This document shows, in pieces, positions 14,687-25,729 of a stretch of DNA of 64,000 nt. The DNA comes from Oscillospiraceae bacterium (lineage in GTDB: Bacteria > Bacillota > Clostridia > Oscillospirales > Oscillospiraceae). The notes beneath the pieces are model-generated. The model saw nothing but the letters and a program-made list of their open reading frames with translations. It was not told the origin of the DNA and made no database searches. The position numbers and the translations under genes are program-made. Location of the stretch: NCBI GenBank assembly GCA_902802565.1, contig CADCMP010000002.1:1-64000 (forward strand), written 5' to 3'. The first letter of the stretch is position 1. Every line of letters starts with the position of its first letter.

Positions 14687-15826
14687 TTATCGTTTTTTCT
14701 TTCCGAAAATACTGGAGTGTCCATTCTCTTTTGCCGGGGTCTCTCCAACCGATGCGGAGAATTTCCGCAGCAGTTCCTTCTGCTCAGAAGTAAGATTCTT
14801 GGGGACAACGACCCGAACCGTAACGTACTGATCGCCACGTCCGGAACCCCGCAGATACTGGATCCCCTTTCCTTTCAGACGGAACACCGATCCGGTCTGG
14901 GTTCCCTCCGGGATATTCAGCTTCACCTTGCCGTCAATGGTAGGAACCTGAATCTCTCCGCCGAGAGCCGCCTGTGCATAGCTGATCTCATGTTCCAGCA
15001 GGACATCCGAGCCTTCCCGTTCAAAGCGGGCATCGGGTCGGACAATGACATAAACCAGCAGATCGCCGGCTGGTCCGCCATTGGAGCCTGCATTGCCTTG
15101 TCCACGCAGCGAAACGGTCTGACCGTCATCAATGCCGGCGGGAATCGTAACATTGATCTTATGCTGCTTGCGGATCTTGCCCATACCATGGCAGGTGTTG
15201 CACGGATCCTTGACAATCTTGCCGGTCCCGTGGCACTGCTGGCACGGTGCGGAAGACTGGACCATACCCAGAGGGGTTCTCTGTGTCGTACGAACTGCGC
15301 CAGTTCCTTTGCAGTTCGGGCAGGTCTCCGGCTGAGTGCCGGGTTTGGCGCCGGAACCGCTGCAGTCGGCACAGGTCTCCACACGGGCAACGGAAATATC
15401 CTTTTTGCAGCCAAATGCGGCTTCTTCGAAGCTGATGGAGATGTTCGTACGGATGCTTTCTCCTTTGCGCGGCCCGTTACTTCTGCGCGGTCCGCCGCCT
15501 CCGAAGATATCTCCAAATCCAAACCCTCCGAAGATGTCTCCGAAGATATCACCCAGATCGCCGAATCCGCCGGGACCATATGGTCCAGAATTGGGATCGA
15601 ACGCTGCATGACCGTACTGATCATACAACTGTTTCTTTTCGGGATCCGACAGGATCTCGTAGGCCTCATTGATCTCCTTAAAACGTTCTTCGCAGGCTTT
15701 GTCACCCGGATGCAGGTCTGGATGGTTCTCTTTTGCCAGTTTTCGATATGCTTTTTTCAGTTCGTCCTCCGTTGCTTCTTTCGAAACACCCAGGACTTCA
15801 TAATAGTCTCTTTTATTCGTCGCCAT
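14687..15826 (-). CDS. dnaJ: molecular chaperone DnaJ
   Basis: This is the co-chaperone that delivers clients to DnaK and stimulates its ATPase. The J domain (residues 1-70) has the essential HPD in KENHPDLHPGD. A Gly/Phe-rich segment (about 75-118) contains GGFGDLGDIFGD-type repeats. The zinc domain has four CxxCxGxG modules: CADCSGSG, CPNCKGTG, CQQCHGTG and CNTCHGMG. The C-terminal substrate-binding domains follow (VTIPAGIDDGQTVSLRGQG, VPTIDGKVKLNIPEGTQ). The length, 379 aa, is normal. It is last in the hrcA operon, 144 nt after dnaK, with a GC-rich hairpin in between that may adjust the DnaK:DnaJ ratio. Confidence 0.98.
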   Translation of the reverse strand: MATNKRDYYEVLGVSKEATEDELKKAYRKLAKENHPDLHPGDKACEERFKEINEAYEILSDPEKKQLYDQYGHAAFDPNSGPYGPGGFGDLGDIFGDIFGGFGFGDIFGGGGPRRSNGPRKGESIRTNISISFEEAAFGCKKDISVARVETCADCSGSGAKPGTQPETCPNCKGTGAVRTTQRTPLGMVQSSAPCQQCHGTGKIVKDPCNTCHGMGKIRKQHKINVTIPAGIDDGQTVSLRGQGNAGSNGGPAGDLLVYVIVRPDARFEREGSDVLLEHEISYAQAALGGEIQVPTIDGKVKLNIPEGTQTGSVFRLKGKGIQYLRGSGRGDQYVTVRVVVPKNLTSEQKELLRKFSASVGETPAKENGHSSIFGKKKR

Positions 15827-15932
15827 TCACGTCACCCCACTTCGGGTTTTCTGCTGTCGAAAAACGGCAGTGCGTGTATTCTAACACTATCACTGTCGAT
15901 TATCAACTTTATGCTCCTGTTCTGTCGGCAAA

Positions 15933-15959
15933 CATTGGGGCGGCAGGGCCGCCCCAATG
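15933..15959. repeat. GC-rich hairpin between dnaK and dnaJ
   Basis: CATTGGGGCGGC and GCCGCCCCAATG form a perfect 12-bp stem with a 3-nt loop, 12 nt past the dnaK stop. No T-run follows on the operon strand, so it is more likely an mRNA-stabilising or processing element, or a dispersed palindromic repeat, than a terminator. Confidence 0.5.
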
Positions 15960-15970
15960 AATCTGATGAA

Positions 15971-17848
<1,878 letters not shown>

Positions 17849-17862
17849 TTATTTACAAATGA

Positions 17863-18393
17863 TTAATTTGCAACTTTGACCATTGCAAAGCGGATAACTT
17901 TATCTCCGAGTTTGAAACCTTTCTGGAAAACTTCCACGATTTCATTCTCGCCCTTTGTTTCATCTTCCACATGCATCACTGCATTGTGCAGATTGGGATC
18001 ATCCAACGCACGGACCAGATTGTCATAGACAGGAAGGAACTTGTTCAGGACATCTGCTTTGATATCTCCGTAGAGTGCTTCCCGTTCTTTCTGGCTTCTT
18101 TTCCGATAGTTGTCATACTCGGCCATCAGTCTCAGGTACTTGTCATTTGCTTCTTTGACCTGTTGCTCGGCAGACGGTTTCTTCTCGGTTTCCTCTTCTT
18201 TGGGTTCTTCCTGCTTTTTTGTGCTCTTCTTGGAATTATCCGTTTTTTTCGAGCTTTTCTTCGCCTTGGGTTTCTCCTCGGCTTCTTCCGGTTTCGCTTC
18301 GGTGGTTTCTTCTGTTTCTTCTTTTATTTCTTCAGAAGCGACTTCTGCTTCCTTGTTTTCTTCTTCAAGGTGATCATTCTTAGCTTTGCTCAT
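17863..18393 (-). CDS. grpE: nucleotide exchange factor GrpE
   Basis: GrpE releases ADP from DnaK. Recognisable features are the long coiled coil around LRLMAEYDNYRKRSQKERE (about residues 87-105) and the beta-domain near the end with VEVFQKGFKLGDKVIRFAMVKVAN. The first 80 residues are an unusually charged tract made largely of Glu, Lys, Ala and Ser, probably disordered. The length, 176 aa, is within range. The gene lies 3 nt after hrcA and 47 nt before dnaK. Its GC-poor, repeated GAA/AAG codon run in the N-terminal tract is compositionally biased but in frame with a normal gene. Confidence 0.96.
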   Translation of the reverse strand: MSKAKNDHLEEENKEAEVASEEIKEETEETTEAKPEEAEEKPKAKKSSKKTDNSKKSTKKQEEPKEEETEKKPSAEQQVKEANDKYLRLMAEYDNYRKRSQKEREALYGDIKADVLNKFLPVYDNLVRALDDPNLHNAVMHVEDETKGENEIVEVFQKGFKLGDKVIRFAMVKVAN

Positions 18394-18396
18394 AGA

Positions 18397-19392
18397 TTAA
18401 TCCCGATCCTCCTTTATGATTAGTTTATTATTCAAGCCTGGTGGAGGAGCTTCTCCTCCGCCGAACCGTCGGGACAGTCCGTCGGCAAGCATTTTCAGTT
18501 TTGCTGCTACGGAAGAATAATCCATTCTGGTAGCCACATTTTCCGGACCGATGAGGACCTTTACCTCATCCCCGGCCATGAGATCCGTTTCTCCCGGCAG
18601 GATATATCCTCCGCTGGACAGATAGCTCATCAGCTGATGGGCTTTGTCCGGATCCCGGTATTCCGGTTGACTCAAAAGCCGGTTCTCTCCGGTAATGTAC
18701 GCCTCCGGTGTTCCGGATTCTCCCAGAACCTCAATCACAAAGGAGACTATCACGCGGGTCAGTCCCAGCGTCTCCCCGGAAGCGCGTTCCGTATTGGAGA
18801 TCAGCTGCGGGGTGACCTGTTCTTCCGTGATACCGGTAAAGTTCGCATTAAACAGACTGCATAGTCTCTGGATCGTGTCTCTCGTAACTGAGACCGGAAG
18901 ATGAACCAGTTTGTTCTTTACCGTGTTGTTCGTCAGCATCACAACGATAATAAACGTATTGGCGTCCACGTAGATGATATCAAACCGGGAGATCGTTGCC
19001 GGAGCCGATGCCGAAATGGTCAGCACCGGATAGTTTGTAAGCTGGGACGCCAGCTTTCCGATATCTGCCATTGCATTATCCAGCTGCATCATCTTGGAAT
19101 TCAGTTCCCGATTGATGCTCTCACTCTCTTCCAGCGATATCTTCTGCCGTTCCATGAGTTCGTTGACATAGATCCGGTAGCCCATCGGCGTCGGCACACG
19201 GCCGGCCGAGGTGTGGGGCTGTTCCAGATAACCCATGGAAACCAATTCCGCCAGTTCGTTTCGAATCGTTGCCGTCGAACAATTCAGATCCGATATTTCT
19301 GCAATCGTTTTGCTTCCAACCGGTTCCGCTGTACGGATGTACTCTTCTACCACAGAAGTCAGTATGGTTTTTTTGCGTTCACTCAGCTCCAT
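18397..19392 (-). CDS. hrcA: heat-inducible transcription repressor HrcA
   Basis: HrcA binds CIRCE and represses this operon; its folding depends on GroEL, which couples repression to chaperone load. The winged helix at the N-terminus contains LSERKKTILTSVVEEYI, GSKTIAEISDLNCSTATIRNEL in parts, and LEQPHTSAGRVPT, all typical. A GAF-like middle domain and the inserted dimerisation region follow. The frame is open to 19491, but the ATG at 19392 is correct: AGGAGAAA lies just upstream and the extra residues are CIRCE-region leader. The length is 331 aa. It is first in the operon, under a CIRCE-overlapped promoter. Confidence 0.96.
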   Translation of the reverse strand: MELSERKKTILTSVVEEYIRTAEPVGSKTIAEISDLNCSTATIRNELAELVSMGYLEQPHTSAGRVPTPMGYRIYVNELMERQKISLEESESINRELNSKMMQLDNAMADIGKLASQLTNYPVLTISASAPATISRFDIIYVDANTFIIVVMLTNNTVKNKLVHLPVSVTRDTIQRLCSLFNANFTGITEEQVTPQLISNTERASGETLGLTRVIVSFVIEVLGESGTPEAYITGENRLLSQPEYRDPDKAHQLMSYLSSGGYILPGETDLMAGDEVKVLIGPENVATRMDYSSVAAKLKMLADGLSRRFGGGEAPPPGLNNKLIIKEDRD

Positions 19393-19442
19393 CTTGTTTC
19401 TCCTGGGTTCCAGCTTGGGTTGGCACTCTCGCGCCGCGCTTG

Positions 19443-19469
19443 CTGGCACTCTTATTCTTCGAGTGCTAA
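19443..19469. promoter_or_regulatory. CIRCE operator
   Basis: CTGGCACTC, 9 nt, then GAGTGCTAA matches the CIRCE consensus in 16 of 18 arm positions. It abuts the hrcA -10 box. A further left half-site (TTGGCACTC) occurs about 24 nt away, nearer the hrcA start, with no matching right half. Confidence 0.93.
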
Positions 19470-19496
19470 TATAACACTTCGGGATTGCCAAGTCAA
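19468..19496 (-). promoter_or_regulatory. sigma-A promoter of the heat-shock operon
   Basis: On the minus strand TTGACT (19491-19496), 17 nt and TATATT (19468-19473). The CIRCE element overlaps the last bases of the -10 box and the start site, as expected for HrcA repression. Confidence 0.75.
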
Positions 19497-19554
19497 TAAT
19501 TTTTCTTTCGATTTCGAAGATTGTTCATAATTCTTTTCGGATCAGATAACACAG

Positions 19555-19605
19555 GATCCCCGGAACCTGTCTGCCGTGTTTCTCAGGCATCAGATTCCGG
19601 GGATC
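19555..19605 (-). terminator. likely terminator hairpin after rpoD
   Basis: GATCCCCGGAA and TTCCGGGGATC form an 11-bp stem around a 29-nt partly paired loop, about 30 nt past the rpoD stop. The following bases on the minus strand are only weakly T-rich, so termination strength is uncertain. Confidence 0.5.
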
Positions 19606-19636
19606 GCTGCTGGTATTTATATTATATATGTAACAC

Positions 19637-20797
19637 TTAGTTGAGAAAATCTCTCAGTTTCTTGCTCCGGCTGGGGTGCCGCAGTTTCCGCAGCGCCTTG
19701 GCTTCGATCTGCCGGATACGTTCGCGGGTGACACCGAACTCGCGCCCTACTTCCTCCAGTGTGCGTGTGCGGCCATCGGTGAGACCGAACCGCAGTTCCA
19801 GAACTTTCTTTTCCCGCGGCGTCAATGTATCCATGACGTCAAACAACTGTTCCCGAAGCAGGGACAGACTGGCAACTTCGGAGGGTGCAGAAGCCTCTTC
19901 GTCGGGAATGAAGTCTCCCAGATGGGAGTCTTCCTCTTCGCCGATGGGTGTTTCCAGAGACACCGGTTCCTGAGCAACCTTCAGGATCTCCCGGACTTTT
20001 TCCGGAGGAAGATCCATGGCCTGTGCAATCTCCTCAGCACTGGGATCATGGCCCAGTTCCTGCAGAAGCTGGCGGGAGACGCGGATTACCTTGTTGATGG
20101 TCTCGACCATATGGACCGGAATTCGGATGGTTCTGGCCTGGTCTGCGATTGCGCGGGTAATGGCCTGGCGAATCCACCATGTTGCATAGGTGGAAAACTT
20201 GTAACCCTTGGTATAATCAAACTTTTCCACCGCGCGGATCAGGCCCAGGTTTCCTTCCTGGATCAGGTCAAGGAAAAGCATTCCACGTCCGACATAACGC
20301 TTTGCAATGGATACCACCAAACGCAGGTTTGCTTCTGTAAGTTTCTTTCTGGCTTCCTCATCGCCTTCTGTCATCCTTTTGGCCAGATCCTGCTCTTCTT
20401 CCGCAGTCAGCAGAGGGACTTTGCCGATCTCCTTCAAATACATGCGGACAGGATCGTCCGTGGACAGCTGGTCGGCAAAATCCTCCGTCTCCTGCAGTTC
20501 CTTCTCCGTAACCTCTTCCACCTGTTTGATGTCTTCGGCCTCGGGAAGTGCTTCCTCGCTCAAGTCGGGCAGGGCGTCATCGGTAATCTCGATACTGATA
20601 TTGTTCTCTTCCAGTTTCTGATAAAACTTTTCCTGCTCCTCTTCCGCGATCCCCAGTGTTTCCAGGACGGTAAGGTCCTCGGGGGTAAGCGCGCCGGATT
20701 TCTTTCCTTTCTTGATCAGTTCATCCAGTATCAGTTCTTGTTTGCTCTTTTCTGCGGGTTCCTGGGTCTTTGCGCTTTTCGCTTTCGTTTCTGCCAT
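19637..20797 (-). CDS. rpoD: primary RNA polymerase sigma factor (sigma-A/RpoD)
   Basis: This is the housekeeping sigma factor. Region 1.2 begins near [16 protein letters not shown] (about residue 116). Region 2 includes [26 protein letters not shown], in parts, and the -10 recognition segment [22 protein letters not shown]. Region 3 has [13 protein letters not shown]. Region 4.2 ends with [29 protein letters not shown], the -35-binding helix-turn-helix. The acidic N-terminal part is the region 1.1 equivalent. The length, 386 aa, is typical of Firmicutes. It sits 3 nt after dnaG, the classical primase-sigma arrangement, with dgt upstream. Confidence 0.98.
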   Translation of the reverse strand: MAETKAKSAKTQEPAEKSKQELILDELIKKGKKSGALTPEDLTVLETLGIAEEEQEKFYQKLEENNISIEITDDALPDLSEEALPEAEDIKQVEEVTEKELQETEDFADQLSTDDPVRMYLKEIGKVPLLTAEEEQDLAKRMTEGDEEARKKLTEANLRLVVSIAKRYVGRGMLFLDLIQEGNLGLIRAVEKFDYTKGYKFSTYATWWIRQAITRAIADQARTIRIPVHMVETINKVIRVSRQLLQELGHDPSAEEIAQAMDLPPEKVREILKVAQEPVSLETPIGEEEDSHLGDFIPDEEASAPSEVASLSLLREQLFDVMDTLTPREKKVLELRFGLTDGRTRTLEEVGREFGVTRERIRQIEAKALRKLRHPSRSKKLRDFLN

Positions 20798-20800
20798 AGT

Positions 20801-22534
20801 TCACTTGTCCCCTTTTTTCTTGATTCGTTCCCGCAATGCGAGAAGGTCCTCGCCGGAACTTCTGATTTCGTACTGTTCTTTTATAATATTCGTATAGTCG
20901 TTCCATGCTTTCTGCAGGTTCTGCATGGACTCCGGTTTATTGTCAATGGATGACAGCAGGCTCATCTGATCCGGACTCAGTGTGCCGCTCAGACTGGCGG
21001 TGGTAATATCCCGGCCTTCCGCCGCTATGGACTTCATAGCTTCAAATATCGTGCGCAGCTCTGCGGAAGAGAATTCCTCTCCAGCCGGCTGAAGGGGATA
21101 CGTCAGAACTGAGGAGTCCCGGGCGATCAGTCGGAGGATTCCTTCCTCTGCCTTTGCCGACCGGACGTCTTCATAACGGAATTCCCGTTTTGCCGGCTGG
21201 GCATTCCGCTCCGGATGCATGTTGTTTTCTTCCCTGCGTCGGAAGCTTCTCTGTTTTCGCTTCCGCTTCTGCTCCACTTCATTCATCAGCACATCTTTGC
21301 TGATCCCGGTCTCAGAAGCCAGCCGCCCGGCATAGACTTCACTTGCCATTCGGTTGGGAAGATCAGACAGCATGTCGGTGGCATCGTTCAGAAACGCCAC
21401 TTTCTGATCCGGCTCATTCAGATCATACTGTTCCATGATCTTCTTCATCCGATAATCGATCTGTCCTTCCGATCGGTCAAGCAGATTCTGGAAGGCATCT
21501 TTTCCCTTGATCTTGAGGAACTCATCCGGATCCTTTGCACCTTCCATCTGAAGGACACGAACCACCAGATCCAGCTGCTCCAGGATTTTTATTGCGCGCT
21601 GTGCAGCCTTCTGTCCGGCACTATCATTATCGTAGGCAATAATGATCTCTTTGGTATAGTTGGAAAGCACCCGTGCCTGTTCGCTGGTGAGAGAAGTGCC
21701 CAGAGATGCCACGGCAGAATCAAATCCTGCCTGATGCAGTGCGAACACATCCACGTTTCCTTCTACCAGAATAATGTATCCCGCCTTGGATCTTTTCGCC
21801 AAATTCAGCCCGAACAGGTTTCTGGACTTATTGAACACAAGTGTCTCCGGGCTGTTTAAATACTTTGGCTCCCCGTCTCCGAGGATGCGGCCGGAAAAGC
21901 CGATCACATTTCCCTTGGCGTCGAAGATCGGGAACATCAGCCGGTTCCGAAAGGCATCGTAAAAGCCCCCGTTGCGTCCTTTTTTGACCAACCCGGCATC
22001 ATGCATCTCAAAATCATTGAACCCCAGCTCTTTCATGGCGTTGCGAAGGCTGTCCCAGGTATCCGGCGCATAGCCGAGGCCGAATTTCTTGACCGTCTGA
22101 GCTTCCATTTTTCGCGATTCCATATATCGAAGTGCCGGTTTCCCTGCGTCTGTTTTCAGTTGGTTGTAGAAAAACCGCGCCGCCTCTTTGTTGAGCGCCA
22201 GCATTCGTGCCCGTTTTTTCCCCTCAGCACTCTGCTCCTCCGCTGGAAGCGGCATATTGACTCGCTTTGCCAACGTCTCCACCGCCTCCGGAAACGTCAG
22301 GTTTTCGATCTCCATCATGAAGTTGATGACTCCGCCGCCTTTTCCGCATCCGAAACAATGATACATCTGTCGGCCGGGATTGACGGAAAACGACGGGGTC
22401 TTTTCGGAATGGAACGGGCACAGTCCGAACATATTCGCTCCGGACCGTTTCGTGAGAGAGACATATCCGGAAACGACATCGACGATATCGTTACGTTCGC
22501 TGACTTCCTGAATAAAGCTGTCAGAAAACCGCAT
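20801..22534 (-). CDS. dnaG: DNA primase
   Basis: Primase lays RNA primers at the replication fork. The N-terminal zinc domain has CPFHSEKTPSF followed by YHCFGCGKGG (a CHC2-type finger, residues 38-66). The TOPRIM catalytic core includes ILVEGNVDVFALHQAG (about 256-271, catalytic Glu) and IIAYDNDSAGQKAAQRA (about 302-318, DxD). The C-terminal helicase-interacting domain is short and divergent, as usual. The length, 577 aa, is slightly under average. It lies between dgt (41 nt upstream) and rpoD (3 nt downstream), so the three are probably one operon. Confidence 0.97.
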   Translation of the reverse strand: MRFSDSFIQEVSERNDIVDVVSGYVSLTKRSGANMFGLCPFHSEKTPSFSVNPGRQMYHCFGCGKGGGVINFMMEIENLTFPEAVETLAKRVNMPLPAEEQSAEGKKRARMLALNKEAARFFYNQLKTDAGKPALRYMESRKMEAQTVKKFGLGYAPDTWDSLRNAMKELGFNDFEMHDAGLVKKGRNGGFYDAFRNRLMFPIFDAKGNVIGFSGRILGDGEPKYLNSPETLVFNKSRNLFGLNLAKRSKAGYIILVEGNVDVFALHQAGFDSAVASLGTSLTSEQARVLSNYTKEIIIAYDNDSAGQKAAQRAIKILEQLDLVVRVLQMEGAKDPDEFLKIKGKDAFQNLLDRSEGQIDYRMKKIMEQYDLNEPDQKVAFLNDATDMLSDLPNRMASEVYAGRLASETGISKDVLMNEVEQKRKRKQRSFRRREENNMHPERNAQPAKREFRYEDVRSAKAEEGILRLIARDSSVLTYPLQPAGEEFSSAELRTIFEAMKSIAAEGRDITTASLSGTLSPDQMSLLSSIDNKPESMQNLQKAWNDYTNIIKEQYEIRSSGEDLLALRERIKKKGDK

Positions 22535-22575
22535 GTTATCTCCCTCCTTTTTTTATAATGTCTGATATTTCTCTT

Positions 22576-23580
22576 TTATTTAACATGCCATGCGGATGGG
22601 ATGAAAAATCGGCTGAAGCTCTCCAGCGCATAATAATCCGTCATTCCCGCCACATAGTCACAGGCAGCACGTTCCACGCCTTCCGCCTCTGCTACTTTCT
22701 GGCATTCTTCCGGCATTTCCTCCGGTGCACACACATAGTGTTCATAAATGCATTCCAGGATTCCTTTGACCTTGTTTTCCTCGCCTTTTGCAATGGGATT
22801 GCGGTAAACATCAGAAAACATGAAATTATGGAACACATCAAATACATCCTGCATTTCTGGAGACAGGCCGATGTTTCCTTCCATACTGTTTCGGATCAGA
22901 TCCGTCACGATGGAATTGATGCGCTGGGAATTGCGTTCGCCGCATTTTTCCCGAATAACGGTCGGGATATCTTCTTCGTGAAGGATCCCTGCACGGAGCG
23001 CATCGTCAAGATCGTGATTCACATAGGCAATGCGGTCCGCAAGCCGGACCACGGTTGCTTCCCGGCTGTCTTCCGGAGCACCATACGTATGATTCAGGAT
23101 TCCGATACGGGTCTCTTCACACAGATTCAGTCCGCGGCCGTCTCTTTCCAGGATATCCACGACCCTAAGGCTCTGCTCGTAATGCTTAAAACCTCCAGGA
23201 TAGATCTCGTTCAGTGCCCGCTCTCCCGCATGGCCGAAAGGTGTATGTCCGATATCATGTCCCAGCGCAATGGCCTCGGTGAGATCTTCATTGAGCTGCA
23301 GGGCCCTGGCCACAGTTCTCGCAATGCGAGCAACTTCCAGCGTGTGAGTCAGGCGGGTACGATAGTGATCACCTTCCGGACTGAGGAAGACCTGCGTTTT
23401 ATGTTTCAGGCGGCGGAACGATTTTGAGTGGGTGATTCGATCCACGTCCCGCTGGAAGCAGGTGCGGATCGGATCCTCTTCCTCCGGGACCCTTCTGCCC
23501 TTGCTGTTTTCCGACAGCACGCCATACGGTCCGATGATCTGATGCTCGGTCTGTTCCCGGATCTGCCGCAGATTATTCAT
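22576..23580 (-). CDS. dgt: dGTP triphosphohydrolase-like HD-domain protein
   Basis: This HD-superfamily nucleotide hydrolase releases tripolyphosphate from dNTPs and keeps the dNTP pool in balance. Key residues are RLTHTLEVARIARTVARAL (first His) and ALGHDIGHTPFGHAGE (HD pair plus the HTPFGHxGE signature, about residues 108-122), followed by LADRIAYVNHDLDDALRAG, whose Asp completes the metal site. At 334 aa it belongs to the shorter type 2/3 group found beside dnaG and rpoD in many clostridia. The ATG at 23580 is preceded by a GGGAGG ribosome-binding site. Substrate range (dGTP only or all dNTPs) is not decided by sequence. Confidence 0.93.
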   Translation of the reverse strand: MNNLRQIREQTEHQIIGPYGVLSENSKGRRVPEEEDPIRTCFQRDVDRITHSKSFRRLKHKTQVFLSPEGDHYRTRLTHTLEVARIARTVARALQLNEDLTEAIALGHDIGHTPFGHAGERALNEIYPGGFKHYEQSLRVVDILERDGRGLNLCEETRIGILNHTYGAPEDSREATVVRLADRIAYVNHDLDDALRAGILHEEDIPTVIREKCGERNSQRINSIVTDLIRNSMEGNIGLSPEMQDVFDVFHNFMFSDVYRNPIAKGEENKVKGILECIYEHYVCAPEEMPEECQKVAEAEGVERAACDYVAGMTDYYALESFSRFFIPSAWHVK

Positions 23581-23604
23581 GACACACCTCCCACGAAAAG
23601 GAAA

Positions 23605-23658
23605 GTTGACTTATGCGAAGAGATACTTTCTCAATAGTATTATACTCGCAAAGTCAAC
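23605..23658. promoter_or_regulatory. long inverted repeat flanking the dgt promoter
   Basis: GTTGACTTATGCGA (23605-23618) and TCGCAAAGTCAAC (23646-23658) match as reverse complements over 13 positions with one extra base. They flank a minus-strand TATAAT (23639-23644). The transcript would hold only one arm, which points to a DNA operator. Confidence 0.4.
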
Positions 23659-23703
23659 CTTTTCCCATCCATATTCACTTTTTATCCAACTATATGGCAA
23701 AAA

Positions 23704-24327
23704 TCAGGTGGGCACCGCCTGATTCACGATGCCTTCTTCCGTGCAAATGCATTTTCCGGCAGTTCTGTCCTGCAGTTTTTCCGTGACAAGAGTCCCCTGT
23801 CCCTGTGAAACCAATACCGTTAGAGTCACTTTTTCTCCGTACTCGGTATCGCTGATCACCGCATTCTGCTGCTCCAGTTCCGAACGGATCTTTTCATAAT
23901 CGGAATAATCGCAGACAATGCTCATTTTGGTCCAGGCACGGACAACGGATATTCCTGCATCTTCAACCGCTCCTTTGGCTGCTTTCTGGTACGCCCGGAG
24001 CAGACCTCCGGTACCAAGCAGGACTCCGCCGAAATATCGTGTCACAACACAGACCGCGTTCTCGATACCTTCTCGCTGAAGGATCTCCAACATCGGAAGT
24101 CCGGCGGTTCCCTGCGGTTCCGCATCATCGGAATAGCGGACCGCGCCGCCGCGGATCCGATAGCACCAGCAGTTGTGACGGGCATCGTGATACTTCTTCT
24201 TCATTTCCGTTATGAAAAGACGGGCTTCTTCCTCTGTTTCCACCGGTCTTAGATGTCCCAGGAACCGGGATCGTTTTTCTTCATATTCCGATTCCCCCGG
24301 TCCGGAGGGGATATAGTATTCATCCAT
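23704..24327 (-). CDS. IMPACT/YigZ family protein
   Basis: A 207-aa member of the UPF0029/IMPACT family. The conserved N-terminal domain shows EKRSRFLGHLRPVETEEEA, then DARHNCWCYRIR, the DDAEPQGTAGLPMLEIL signature (about residues 67-83) and VVTRYFGGVLLGTGGLLRAYQ (about 96-116). A second DUF1949 domain closes the protein. Members resemble eukaryotic IMPACT and have been linked to translation or nucleic-acid binding, but no biochemical activity is settled. The ATG at 24327 is preferred (GGGAG 8 nt upstream) over the GTG at 24342, which lies inside hflX. The gene follows hflX by 2 nt, and its stop overlaps a terminator-like hairpin (23699-23722). Confidence 0.9.
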   Translation of the reverse strand: MDEYYIPSGPGESEYEEKRSRFLGHLRPVETEEEARLFITEMKKKYHDARHNCWCYRIRGGAVRYSDDAEPQGTAGLPMLEILQREGIENAVCVVTRYFGGVLLGTGGLLRAYQKAAKGAVEDAGISVVRAWTKMSIVCDYSDYEKIRSELEQQNAVISDTEYGEKVTLTVLVSQGQGTLVTEKLQDRTAGKCICTEEGIVNQAVPT

Positions 24328-24329
24328 AA

Positions 24330-25637
24330 TTAAAGCTCCCACTCTTCCTTGGGTTCCGTAAATCCTGGAATGTACTGCTTGAACTGTCGGACACGGTCCC
24401 GGTCAATAACGGTCCTGATATGGATCCCGTCGTTTTCGTATGTGGTCTCCTGGATCGCGGTGACTGCGCTGATCTGATCCACAATTCCGGCATCCGAATA
24501 CGGAATCTGCAGTGTCACGGTCACAGCATTGCGTTCCAGCTGCTGACGGACGGCCTCGATCAGCTGATCGATTCCTTCTCCGGTCTTCGCCGAAATACAC
24601 ACCGTATCCTCACCGTGGGGAAGGATCCCCATGTATTTATCACATTTATTAAACGCACGAATACACGGCGTTTTTTCCACCTGAAGCTGTCGAAGCAGAT
24701 CTTCCACGACCTCCGCCTGATCCGGCCAGTCGGGGTTGGAAATGTCGATGACATTGATGATGACATCCGCGAATTCCAGTTCTTCCAGTGTAGCTTTAAA
24801 AGCTTCCACCAGTGTCGTGGGCAGGTGGCGGATGAATCCGACGGTATCCGAGATCATAATCTCCTGCGATGGCCCGATCTTCCGTTTCCTCGTCGTCGTA
24901 TCCAGTGTATCAAACAGTCGGTCATTAGCGGGGATTTCCGCCCCGGTAAGCTGATTGAGCAGCGTAGATTTTCCCGCGTTGGTATATCCCACAAGACAGA
25001 CCACAGGTGTATTGTTCTTTTCTCTGCTTCTTCGCTGGTTGGCGCGGATCTTGCGTACATCTTCCAGTTCTTCCTCCAGCTTCTGGATCTTTCGGCGGAT
25101 ATGCCGCCGGTCCGTCTCCAACTGTGTCTCACCGGGCCCTCTGGTGCCAACCGGGGATTTTCCTCCGCCGGCAGTCTGGCGGACCAGATGTGTCCACATG
25201 CCGGTCAGACGCGGAAGCAGATAATGATACTGTGCAAGTTCCACCTGCAGCTGTCCTTCCCGGGTTCGGGCACGCTGGGCGAAAATATCCAAAATCAATC
25301 CGGTGCGATCCAGCACGCGGATTCCCAGCCGTTCTTCCAGCACCCGCATCTGCGACGGAGAGAGTTCATTGTCAAACACCGCAAGATCGCACTGATTATG
25401 CTCGGCAAATTCCCGCAGTTCCTCCACTTTTCCATCTCCGAGAAAAGTCCCCGGATCCGGTGTCGGCCGGTTTTGCAGCAACATGCCCACCGGCTCTGCT
25501 CCAGCGGTCTTGACCAGTTCTTCCAGTTCTTCCATGGTCTCCTCGCAGGAGCGGTCTTTTTCATCCATGCTGGATGCCGCCAGTCCCGCCAGCACTGCTT
25601 TTTCTAGCTGTTTTTCCGTAGTTTCGATGCTTCTCAC
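24330..25637 (-). CDS. hflX: ribosome-associated GTPase HflX
   Basis: HflX is a GTPase that splits stalled 70S ribosomes, especially under heat stress. The N-terminal HflX domain has FLGDGKVEELRE and the AVFDNELSPSQMRVLEE segment. The GTP-binding domain has GYTNAGKSTLLNQL (G1, about residue 217), the switch TLDTTTRKRK, DTVGFIRHLPTTLVEAF (G3) and NKCD (G4). The link TGMWTHLVRQ... GTRGPGETQLETDRR is diagnostic. The length is 435 aa. The start is a GTG at 25637; the ribosome-binding site is weak, but the product begins at the normal family N-terminus. A hairpin with a short T-run (25658-25679) lies just upstream, so some transcription may end there. Confidence 0.96.
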   Translation of the reverse strand: MRSIETTEKQLEKAVLAGLAASSMDEKDRSCEETMEELEELVKTAGAEPVGMLLQNRPTPDPGTFLGDGKVEELREFAEHNQCDLAVFDNELSPSQMRVLEERLGIRVLDRTGLILDIFAQRARTREGQLQVELAQYHYLLPRLTGMWTHLVRQTAGGGKSPVGTRGPGETQLETDRRHIRRKIQKLEEELEDVRKIRANQRRSREKNNTPVVCLVGYTNAGKSTLLNQLTGAEIPANDRLFDTLDTTTRKRKIGPSQEIMISDTVGFIRHLPTTLVEAFKATLEELEFADVIINVIDISNPDWPDQAEVVEDLLRQLQVEKTPCIRAFNKCDKYMGILPHGEDTVCISAKTGEGIDQLIEAVRQQLERNAVTVTLQIPYSDAGIVDQISAVTAIQETTYENDGIHIRTVIDRDRVRQFKQYIPGFTEPKEEWEL

Positions 25638-25684
25638 CTGTTTTTCTCTGATAAAAGAGCCAGTCCGGATGGGCTGGCTGCGGA

Positions 25685-25722
25685 TTAAAAAAAAGGATCA
25701 TCCTGAAAGACGATCCTTTTTT
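25685..25722 (-). terminator. terminator after rpmE
   Basis: AAAAGGATC and GATCCTTTTT pair over 9 bp around 12 nt, with eight T following on the minus strand. It starts 9 nt past the rpmE stop and separates rpmE from hflX. Confidence 0.82.
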
Positions 25723-25729
25723 ACTGTTC

